From Pelodera strongyloides (lineage: Eukaryota > Nematoda > Chromadorea > Rhabditida > Rhabditidae), in contig JAANDG010000058.1 in assembly GCA_036852015.1 (NCBI GenBank), positions 186,001-250,000 on the forward strand: a stretch of DNA of 64,000 bases, written 5' to 3'. The notes under the pieces were generated by a model. That model made no database searches. It had not been told where the DNA came from and worked only from the letters and a program-made list of their open reading frames with translations. Numbering within the stretch: position 1 is the stretch's first letter; every line of letters begins with the position of its first letter. This document shows, in pieces, positions 44,520-56,500 of this stretch. The position numbers were made by a program, and so were the translations under genes.

Positions 44520-47500
44520 ATGCGTTTACTACTATTCTTATTCGCCCTAGGAACGGGCGCCATAGCCAAACACAAACATCGAGGTGTGTTTTCTAAATGA
44601 CGCTGGTAACACGGTTACTGTAAAAACATGCGCTGAAAAGTTATGTTGTGCATGCGGTAAACATGCTACCTGCCATAAAAAATGGGGATAATGTGCCAAC
44701 GTCACGCATTCATATGGCAGAAATTGTTACTGTAGCAATTATATCGAAGTAAGAAACTTGGTACTGTAAGAGCATCCTCCTGCAAGCTACAATTACTCCA
44801 AAAATCCTAATTATGGTAATTGTGCGCTTAGAATGCTTACTGTAGGGGTCAACGTTTTATTTCGTAGAAGATCTGTGTGTTTCCGTTTGTGTACGCACCT
44901 ACGTATTTGCGTATTTTTTTTTGTGATGCGTAAGAAAGGAAGAAAAGATTAAGTATTAGGTGATCATCCGCTTGATTAGTATGATATAGGTATTACGGTA
45001 GATTATCTGCGGAACACCGCGACATGATTTTTCATATAATTAGTAAAACAAACCGGGGCTTAAAATGCGATGTTATTTGGAAATTTTATCCAGAAATCCC
45101 CGGAGGTTAGTGGTAAAACTAGTAAACAGTCATGGTTTGTTGATATTATAGAACTGTTGACCATTGTGTAGGGGTTAGGCAAATGCCTGTGAAATATTTT
45201 TTTTGTTGTGAAAGCGAGCCTATAACAAAAGTCATAATTAAATGTTTCGTTAGCAATCATTGCGAGAGTTTTAATAGCAAATCTTCAGTGCCGATCATCG
45301 ACCTTCATGGTGCAGACCTGCTGGTCGCCACCATTCGTGAGGATGAGAATGTCGTCAGCACTGTTCCCGACCTCGGTATCGTACCGGAGACTGGTAAGCA
45401 AAAGAAAACAATATAATTGTCTTATCGTGCTTTCTCTCATTGTGCTGTATGTCTCTTTCTTAACACATCATTAAGGACTTCTGAGATATATCTCGCTTCG
45501 TGGTACCTCACCTCACCTTGAGATTAGAAGCCGTGTGTCCAGTGATTATGTAATTCCTCTTACTACTTATTCTCGTTTGCCCTCCATGATTGATTTTTGG
45601 TCTCCGTTTCCAATTGAATTCTGGAAGATTGGCCGTCAAATTCATATTTTTGCAACAAATAAAATAGAAACGCGCAGGTCTTTTATGGTGTCCTAGCACA
45701 ACTATTTTGAAACTATACTATGCTTATGCTACATTCCCCCTTAGCTCAAGTCAGCTACCTAATCGTTGTCGGGGCTTAATTCGCCGCACCAGAGACAAAT
45801 TTGCTTGTAATTCCGATGCCTAACATGTCTCTGTTTCCCCTCTTTCTGTCTCTCTGGCCCTCTCTCTCTTCCCTATGATTCTCCCTGTCTTATGCAGCAA
45901 TACGCTCTCTCTTGCTCTCGCTTTCTGAAATACGGATACATGATACTATAACTATAACAAATTGATTTGTTCATTTTAGGTCCAGTATGTGAATATCTCC
46001 TCACTTCCGACGATGGCGCCGTGCCTTTCGAGATCGAAGTTGTCGACAAGTATAATGGAGCCGCGGTTATTCGAGTAAAGGTGAGACTCTTCCGTCCCTC
46101 TCCCTCTCTCCCTCAGATACCATAGGCTTATTGTTAGCTTCACGAATATATGTATATATGGGTCTCCGTTATCACAATTTGTCCACGCACAGAAATGTAA
46201 TTAAATAATATACGTTTTCGACCTTGTGGATGACACATCAGTAAGAACTATCATTACAGGATGCCATGACTCTTGACTGCAAGAAGCCTGAGCACAAGCT
46301 CAACGTGCAGGCTGTTCGCTGTGACGACGATGCAGTCAGCTCGGAACGGTAAGTACAGTATGCGTATGCGTAGCATTCGTACATGGTGCATTACAGTACA
46401 CAATCTAGCTGCTGAATTGCTTCTACAGTACGCCAAGTTGGTCGCATCACCTCCGTCTTATAAGTAAAAGCACTACAGTATTGCGACTTACATCACAATT
46501 TGTAAAATTATTTGTGGGATCCCTAGCTTGTGAGAGTTTAGTAGTTCAAATTTGCATATCTTCATTTCTTGTTAGCTGAAGTGTTCACCATTTCCCAGTA
46601 GTGTAAGAGCTCGTTTCCGGAATACATCCGTGATCTTTCTCGAATGTCGACCTCACCAAAACTCATCATTCAGACAAATCGTCGACTTCCTTTATGAGAA
46701 GTGGGGAACCTTGTTTTTTTTATTTCCTTATCTAGCATTCTCTCCCCCCTCTCTCTCTCTCTCTCCCTCTCTCTCCTTTTCGTGATTGATGTGCTAATCT
46801 CCATCTCTGTTTCATCTCCAAACTCTCTCTCTCTCTCTTGTCTGATATCCTCGTCTCTCTCCACCTCTCTCCCTCTCTGGCATTCCCTCTCTTCTCTGAT
46901 CAAGAGGTGTCTCTATTCTCCCCCATCACTTTATCCAACACTTCTCCCCGTTAGGGCCAATCAACGCCTCGTTGTGGGCGGGCCCGGGTCCTCTGATGTG
47001 TTTGGGACGACGCTTAACGTTAATTAAAATAACTAGCAGAGGATGAAACCCCTGTTTGTCACAAGGGTTTGCCATCCCAGGAAGGGTAGTTTTTGCCCCC
47101 TCCCCGGGATAGAAGCGATTGCGAAAAAAAAAGAATGCGCGGGAGATAAACGGGGGCTTCTAGGTTTAGGGGTTTGAACTTGAGTTGAATTGGGGGAGAG
47201 GGGTCAAAATAAGCACCAGATTAATCAATGTTAGAGTTTACCTTCTTATGGTTGAATTGGAATCATTGACTTTTTTCGTAAAGCGTGTAAAAAAACGAAC
47301 ATGGGAGTTACGTAAAAAAACTACTCCAAAAAACTCCTACTTCAAAATGGCCTAAAATGAATAAGCGTCTAAGAAGCCTTATTGATAAAATAACATTGAG
47401 AAACATTTTTTTTGGCGATGCGAAAAAAAAATCCGTCAGTTGGCTCATGTGTTTTATTTTGGTTTGAATTAATTTTATTTTATACTGTTTTTTTTCAGTG

Positions 47501-50500
47501 TGCCTCTTCACATCACCGTCAAGGATACCAACAACAATGCCCCCAAATTCGATCAGCCATGGTACACGTACACCGTTGAAGAAGGTATTTTTTTACAATA
47601 ATTCGGAACAAAGCGACATGACACGTGGTTTGTGAAATGAATACGATTAAATTAGCACGTATTATATGAGACATGTGCGCCATTCCGGTATTCAGTTCTC
47701 TGTTGTCCAACATATGCATATGCATAAACCAGTAGCCATACCGTAGCTTTCTTTACTGTACCTCTCTCCTTCACCACATCTATACGTTGTGAAGCGCGGG
47801 GTCTTAGGGTTCCCTTTGGTTGACGTTGTTTCTTTGTGTTGATTGTTAACCAATAAACCTTTATTATAGCAAAACAATATTTTTCCAGGCAAGATTCATG
47901 ACGATATCGCGACGCTGGCGGCTACTGACGATGATTGCGGACATCCTTTCGGAGAGATTTGTGAATACGAAATTGGAAACGGACTCGAGACATTCCCATT
48001 CGCTATTAGCAAACAGGTACTGTAGTATGAACTGTACTATGCTTGTAGTTTGTAGATTTGCAGTGCAGTTGCAGTTGTGCAAAACCACTCTTTATAATTA
48101 CATCATGATTATAGAGATCATCTTCTTGCACAGATTTACTCTTGATTTTGAAATAAGTACTGTATCTTTTGAATTTAAACTACCAGTTGCAGCGGTTATC
48201 TTACAGTAATTATAAGGGATACGATACAATTACCCACTAATTTCAGGGTGTGCTGCGCAACACACGTCCACTCAACTACACCCAAACCAAGTCCTACATT
48301 CTTACAATTGTAGCAATTGATTGTGGGATGAGGAAGTCAAAGAGCGCTCTCGTTACCGTAAACGTTAAAGGTGAGGTCAAAGGTCAATATGAAGATGATA
48401 TAAGGCAAAAAGACAAAAGCATAACGTTTCAAGAAAGCCAAAGTCCAGCGTTCAACAACTCGCTCATCTACCTAGAGTTTCGGAAAAGTACCGTATTAGC
48501 TCAAAATTGCGAACCTGTCGTACATATACATTAATCTTCCGTCAATTATGTGTCAGTTGACAATAATAATTCGTGAAATTGCAGCGGACATTCTGATTTG
48601 AGTAAATATTATTGATTATTTATATTCATTTCAGAGGCTTGTATGCAGGGAATTCAAGGACTACCGGATAGAATCCAGTACATGGCGGCCTCAGGAGCGA
48701 AATCACTATTCAACGATGTCTCGGTCCATAGTTGTGTACCGGTGAGTTCAAATATGTTTACAATTAGACTTATTGTTAGATATACCGGGTGCGAATCTCC
48801 GCGGGTTTCCGTGGGTTCAGTTGTTGCAATAACAGGGAATAATTTATTTTTATTTAGGATTCGGAATGCGAGAAAGTGTCTGCTACAGCTGTTGTCTCTC
48901 TGAAGGCCGACCACGTGACTGAAGGTTGTGGAGGGCACAATGTGTTCACCAATCACACAATTGCTAGGTAATTTCACGAAGGTTTCCTCAGTTTACTATA
49001 AGTTCGGAGGGCTGGTGCTCTAATTGTGAGAAGCTGTTCTGAGCACAGGGACTTGCTGCAAGTATAGATCGACATATTGCTAAATAAAAATATCAACTAA
49101 AATTTGCAGCTGTGGTTTCAATCCCTCTGTTATCTCGCTGCTGCCGGCTGCTTCAGCTGATGCAGGCTCCTCGGAAGAGAATCAGGTATGATGCCCTGTG
49201 ATTTTTAGGACCAAGGAACTGAAAGGAAGGGTCAAGAAAATTTGATGTAAATATCAGGAAAAAAAGTTTTTGAAGGCACTTGAACCGAAATACTTTCATA
49301 TACTTTCATCATGGCGTCACAAAATACTTCGCTGCTGACGATCTTTAATCGTTGGTTTCATCTTTTAATACATAAGAAATAATGCATCTATAAAAAATAA
49401 ATTTAGGTATCGGAAGAACAAGAGAAGTACTTCTTCGACGGTCACACAAACGCCATCATTGTGCCGGAGACAACAGTGAAAGGTTCCGTTTTTTCAGCAT
49501 CTACTCTTGTTGTAAGACTCTAACTTGGCTTTTTACGTAACAAAGCCCTAAAAATGAGCTAATTATGTGTAACTACGGTAGCGTGTCGGAAGTTCTCACC
49601 ATTGGATAGCTCTGCTAGTTACAGTGTTTCTGAATCTTAAAACTTTCTTCATAAGAAAATCCACAACTCACATTCCGGCCATATCGTGGACGCTATCCCT
49701 TATTGTTAATATTTTAATTACCCTAATTATAGGTCTGGTGCAAGACAAGTTCACATTGTCATTCTCGATGAAGCACACCCGCGGAACCAAGGAGCAGATG
49801 AACAACAAACAGAATATCCTGTGCGAATCCGATGACTTTAGTGAGTTCTCTTTTTTCTTCTCTCTCTCCCTCTCCCTCCCTCTCTTCCTCTCTCTCTCTC
49901 GCTTTCTCTCATCTCTATATCTCTTTACTATCTCTCTCTTTCTCTGTTAATCTCTCCTTGTTACATCTCAAGTCTCCCTCTACCCTTTGCATTTCTCTGT
50001 CTCTCATAACCCTTCTTCCCTCTTTCCCTCACTTCTTCTGCAACGAGCAAGAATAATAAATTTGGTAAATTTATCATTAATTCAGTTCGCCATTTTTTGA
50101 TGTCGTCCTTTTTTGGAATTAATCAGCTTAGTTCACGAGTAGGAATTGGCAATGATGGTTTGGGATGAATTAGCTTGAATATTTTATAATCTCTTTCCGT
50201 CTCTTTCAGGGATTTCCATACACTCTCTCCACCTCTCTTTAAACCTTACTGACACACTAATATTCTCTCGTTTTCTTTCCTGCTTCCCTGCCTCTCTCAC
50301 TCTTGATATGCCTTTCCCTCTTCTCTCACGATGCAACCCAAAAGCTTCATAATAGTAATTAGTAAACTTTTCCATATTAATTCTATTATTTAGTGATGAA
50401 CCGTCACCACTTCTCTGTCTACCTGCGTCACTGCAAACTTGAAGTCGTTCTCCGAAAAGAAGCTGGAGCCTCCGCAGAGTTTAGAGCGGCCGAGTGGAGA

Positions 50501-53500
50501 TACGGTGTGCCAGAGGTACTGTTTGTAGTTTGTTGTTTGCAAGGTGGATACTGGTGAGGATAAGAAAACCTGGGTTATGTATCTAGCTTTCAACTGACTG
50601 GACTGAGCTACCATCTCAAAAAGTTGCGCACCATAGAAAAACTACTATTTTTTCAGGTGTGCGACGGTGAATGGCACTCATACTCGCTGATCTTCAACGG
50701 AGTTGATGATGTGAATCTGATGATTGATGGAAAGGCTTTCCGGCACGATGAGAGGAACCCGGAGATTCTGGACGATTGGCCGCTCCACAAAACCAAACAG
50801 GCTGTGAGTTAGAGAGAGTGATAGAGGGTAAAGAGAGATGGGAAGAAAAGGGGAGATAGAGAGCGAGGGACAGTGAGAGAAGGAGACAGATAGAGATATA
50901 TAGAGAGAGATGGATAATCATAGACATGAAGAGAGGCTAGAGAACTGGTTATTTTGTGTTTCAGAAGACTCGCGTCGTCGTCGGAGCTTGCTGGCACGGC
51001 AGACAACAAGCCATGGCTCAGTACTTCAACGGACATATCGCTTCTGTGTAAGTCTTGGTATTCCGTGACACTATCTTACATCCTTCATACTAAATAAATC
51101 GGTTACATTTCAAAGGCGAGTTCCTTACCGAGGATGGTTCGGTACAGGGTACACGACTTCGGAGGTCCAGAGTCTTCGACCAAAAAATAATCGATAATCT
51201 ATTCCAGCCACCTACTGAACGGAGTTGCCGAGTCAATGGAGGCGATTGCGTGCATGCACCGATGCCCCGAACAACTACAGTACACCGGATCAGATGAATT
51301 GAGAGAAGATGAGGTGTGTATTGTGTATAAGCTACTGTATTACTTTTGCTGATAATACGCGCCTGTCGCAAAATGTGTACTTAGTTTATTGGTTTGCATC
51401 GAGTTTAGTGTATGCCGACTAAATTCGTCTGACGGTTTTGAGAATATGGTAGGTCTCATTTAATTATTATAATTATCCTAATTACAGTCGGCCACCGTGT
51501 CCACCGGCCAGTCATCAGTGTTCCTCAATGCCACGTCGGTCAACTCTCTATCCAGAATGCTCCAACGTGTCGCTTACGTGAACAGTGCTGAGAGTCCGGT
51601 ACCAGGACATAGACAACTTACAGTATCAGCCTCGGTACACTGCAAAAATGGAAAGAAGGTGAACTAATGATTTTTTTGAATTATTCAGAACCTTTACACC
51701 TGTGGGTGTTTGCAGCTTGAGCCTCCCCGGGTGGGAGAACTTGTTTCTACTTTACGCGCAATCCCTATTTCGCTCACCTTCCTCTTTCACATGTGGCTGA
51801 GAGCATGAGACTGTACTATATTCTAGAATGTCAGAAACTTTATTATTATTCTTTCACTAACCTATTTCAGGTCGATCTGCCCCAGTACAAATCGTATGTG
51901 TTCGTGCAGAAGCAGGCTGATCCGGTCCTCAGCATCTCCGGATCCGCTGTTATCTCAGCTGGACAACACGCCGTGAAGGTGAAAATTCGTGTCTTCTTTA
52001 CCCGAAATGTAGTATACTAGTGGTTTGTAGGGGATAGAAGTAAGTGAAAATAGATATCAAATACCTAAGGAAGATTCTTAGAGGTTATGAAGACAACGTA
52101 GACAGCGACATTGTAGATGAGGTTACATAAAGCTTTCCAGATCGGAACTCCGATGCTCAACGAGATCCGCATCACAGTTAGTCAGACCGGAGTTGGTGAG
52201 TACTTTATCAGATTCTGAGAAAATATTTTAAAGTAGAAATAATAATCAGCGCGGAAAATAACAACATTATGATGCTTTTCAAGATGGCGAGGTCGCCGAG
52301 GTGACATCATCACACTCGCTCGACTACTGTAAGGTGCACCTGAAGCCTTCAAGAGACATGGACATCGAGTATTTCTCCTCTCCTGCTTCCCTAATTGCTA
52401 GTCTGAATATCGACTTTGAGCACGACAAGCAGGTAATTGAGATGCTAATTGGCTAGTAGAACGACTGGTTCCAGGTGAGCCTATTAGCAAACTGGCACCT
52501 CATATACTTGCAATGAGGCGGAATGCAAGCTGAATGATTTTGTCTGAGAACTTGAACGCCGTGCCGTTGCCGCTTCCACCTTTTCGTTACCAGTTACTAG
52601 CATGTCAGTTAGGAAGTATTCTATACTGGTAGTTGTGTATGATTAATAGTTTACCTCTAGGGTATTCTTCTTCGCGGCGAAGAGAAGGTGGAGAGCTACC
52701 GTGATGTGTTGTCCAAGATCCACTACTTCAACACGAGAGCCGAGACCTACTCCAAGAGGATCTACTCCGTCCAATGTGCCATGCTGAAGGGACGCGTGAT
52801 GTCTAACGAGTTCATCGTAACGGTGAGTAATGTACACACAAGAGGTGTCCTAATTTTCTCCCTCTAATTCTCACTGACTTTCAATCTCTATGTCTCTCTG
52901 AACCCACCTCACTATGTTTCCTCGTTATGCTAAATTACTAATTGAACATTGCGCTGACTAGGTTGTGTCCTGGCCTTTTGCAATGGAGCATACTTTTTGT
53001 GTGTCAAAACTCTTCTCCTCTTCCAAATTTGCGTTAAGGAAAGAAAAAGAATTATTTTGGATTAAATTATTAAATACAGCTTATCCGTTTGGTTTGAATG
53101 ATAATATAAAAGGATATGGAATCATAAGCGATATAAACCATAAAGGTCTAGGTAACTCACATATCCCTTACTATTCACTTAAAATTAAAAGACCTTTCAA
53201 AAATAGAGGTACCAGACGTAATAATAGGGTACGCAATGGTCCAGTCGTTAATTTACCGGATCTTAATAGAAACGTACACTATCACGAACTAAGTCGGCTA
53301 AATTTCTCACTTTCCAAACAACATAAAAGACTTTTTCTTGGTACTTATTTTTCAAGTGATTCTTCACATGAGTTTAAAGTTAACGTTGAAGCTTTGTGTG
53401 GTAGGATGACAATTCCAACCAATTTTGGTAAATCTACAAATAAGAAGAAACCAGACTTTTGTATTGTTATCCCCTACATCAATAGTGATCCCACTGACAA

Positions 53501-56500
53501 CCTACAATACCAATTCAAAAAAGCGATCAGGTCTTTATTTTTGAATAACCAAATACCACTTAGTTACGTACCTTCTATAATGTTCCGTTATAAGTACAAT
53601 GTTCCATTAGGTCCTTTGTTGTTTAATTATAAGCAATTTGTCAATAATGATATTAATGCAAGTCTTAAATGCCATTGCATAAATTACCTACAATACTGTA
53701 AAAATAAAGAAATTATCGAGTACAACGGCTCTAGACACATTATTACCGGTAATTGTCAAATATTTAAGCATCATTTTCCTATTGCGACTCGTATCCTAGC
53801 TAAAGGTACTAAGTTCAGAGAGCCTTATAGAAGAGAAGTCGCTCATTTATTGCTAAGAGAATCTCTAGCTGATCTTTATGATAAACTAATTAAATTCCTA
53901 GCCAAAAATGGTATAAATTTACAACACATGGAAAATTTTATGGATACGATAAATATTCCTGATATACATGATAGCAGAAATATCTACATAAACGAACTTC
54001 AGGACATAAGGAGACAATTCATTATCACTTGCGTTGATAAGGCCTCAACAAATTTCTGTTTTTCGTGTCCCTTATTGTATAATGCACATTTATATAAAGA
54101 ATTAGGTGTAAATATTACTAGTGGTTCGGTTCCGCCGATTATTCAAGGCAATGACACCTATGTACCTTACGAGATCGAAAGTAAAGACTCCATCATTAAC
54201 AGACATAAAAACTATAGTAGAGTTCTAGGCATCAGTGAGTCTTTTGGCGATACTAACTTACCAATAATTTATGCAATTCCAAAGTTACACAAAGAAGTGG
54301 TCAAAATGCGTTTCATAACAGCAGCTAAGACTAGTTCGTTAAAAACCGCCTCTGTTACACTTCAAAAAGTCCTAAAACACTTCAAAACTCATTTCCGTAA
54401 CTACTGTAACGCAGCCGGCAACTGGAGTACTAAGAAAAACAGATACCTATCAATAGATAACTCTATGTCTGTTACTAATAATTCGAATATTAATAAATTC
54501 AGTAAGCTTAAAGTTATGGACTTCAGTAGTCTTTTCACTAATTTACCTCATGATTGCATATTAAATAACATTTTTGAGCTTATAGACATATGTTTCAAAA
54601 ATTCAGGAAAACTCTTAATTAATGTCAATAACAAGAAATGTTTCTACACTGATTCCCCGAGTAAGAATTGCTTCGGAGCTCACGAAATAAAACACCTCAC
54701 TAAGTATATAATTGAAAATAGTTTCCTTGTCTTCCGTAACAGTATTTTCAAACAAATAAAAGGAGTCCCACAGGGAGGTAATGCATCACCGCTCTTAGCA
54801 GACCTCACACTATCTATGATCGAATTCAGATACCTCAAAAATCCCGCAAACCACCATATAAGTATAAAAACTTGTATAAAAAGATATATGGATGATATAG
54901 CCATTTTTTATAATGATCCAAATGTTATAACTAATATAATTCAAATGTATCCAGCCACTCTTACACTGGAAGCGGCTAATGATAGAGATAATGAAGCTGC
55001 TTTTCTAGATTTGTACCTAAAACGACAAGATTCTATGTGGAGCATTAACTTATATAATAAAACTGATGATTACTGTTTTGAAGTAATTCGTTTTCCTATG
55101 TATGACAGTTCTATTAGTACTAATATCAAAATTAGCTGTATATATGGAGAAATTATTAGAATTGGAAGATGCACATCATCACTATCCTTTTTTAAAGATA
55201 AGATAGAGCAACTCCTTAATAGGTTAGCAAATAATAAATACCCCGATAAAGCCATCAAGGATAATACCATCAAATGCTTCAGAAAATATCCAGTATTATC
55301 ACAAAAATACTTAATTTCCGTAAACCATCTAATTGAGTGGGTAGACAAATTTTTCTAATATCTTCTTTCTGATTTCTTCTTCTCCCTTCTTTCTTCCTTA
55401 TACCATAAAGTTTGGTCAAATAAAATTGAACTATAAACTACTACGCGTCTAATTGCCTTCATTGATAATATAGCCACGGGTTTTTTATTACTAGCCCAGT
55501 AACACACACACCTGGTTCTTTTTTCTTTAATCCCCTCAAAATTTCACTATTATTTTATATTTATTTTGTTTAATTTATTATTCAATTAACAGTCATTTTA
55601 TACTTGGTAAGCTGTGGCATCACACTGATGATGACCCCTCCACAGCTTGCCATAAAATCCCGTCTGTGACTTTGGGGTCGAAACGGGTTACCTGGGTATT
55701 ACCGGGTACTTTCGTTTAATTTTCTTTTTTCACACTTTCTTTTAGTTGTTTCTCATAGTTTAATTTTAATTCTTTACCAGTTATACTTTTGGTTTTTTAT
55801 ATTACTATATCGACATCAAAGTTTTCTTTACTCTAGGATACTTTCTGAGCTGTTTCCTTGTCCGCGCGAGTTTTAATTGGCTTCGTCTTACGCTGTGTGT
55901 CCACGATAGAGAGAGAGGGAGAGAGAGAATGCTGCGAGAGAAGAATAGGGATTTCTGTTTTGCATGTGCTACCGTAGTTTCGACAGAGTATCAACAGCGG
56001 CCAATCAGTCCTCATGGGGGGTTTTCATTAATTGCTTCTTCTTTCACGCCAATGAACCTAACGTTTTGCTGAAGGGAAATTGGGCCCTTCAGGACTCGTA
56101 GACCTTAATTAGGCGTGTTGCGCTCTCACTTGAATCAAATGAAAGAATTTGTTGCCAAACACTACGAGGGAATCTATATTTGCTTCGTATTTATTAGTTT
56201 TGCATATTAATATTTTTCCTTATGGGGCTTAGTGAGTATAGACAAATGTATAAAACACAAAAATTCCCCTAAAATAACAGCGGATCGAATTTTGACAGCG
56301 CGAGGACTGCGCCATTGGCGTAAGACGTTGGCACCAGTAGCGGACCGGCCGCGCTTCCTTCAATAGGGTGCGCAACTTCTGCGCCATGACTTCGCCGCGC
56401 GCCCTGCATTGCGCCCTGTATTGCGCCCTGTATTTCGCTTTAGGTTCGTTTCGCATGCGCGAGAGTGACGCAACGGAATGATCACGTCATTGTCGTATAT

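Larger units (their letters stand above)
52961..55760 (+). mobile_element. 5'-truncated Penelope-like retroelement in calsyntenin intron 21
   Basis: The 4.1-kb intron carries one long reading frame in the same direction as calsyntenin, then an AT-rich 3' region with a hammerhead-like fold (55606-55705). The insert is far more A+T-rich than the exons around it. The reading frame opens immediately after a stop at 52959 and begins inside a domain, so the 5' end was lost on insertion. I could not fix the right boundary; 55760 is an estimate placed after the structured 3' region. No flanking duplication was identified. Confidence 0.75.

Noticed and set aside
54680..54904. Minus-strand frame inside the Penelope-like element
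   Set aside because: It is an antisense shadow of reverse transcriptase motifs B and C.
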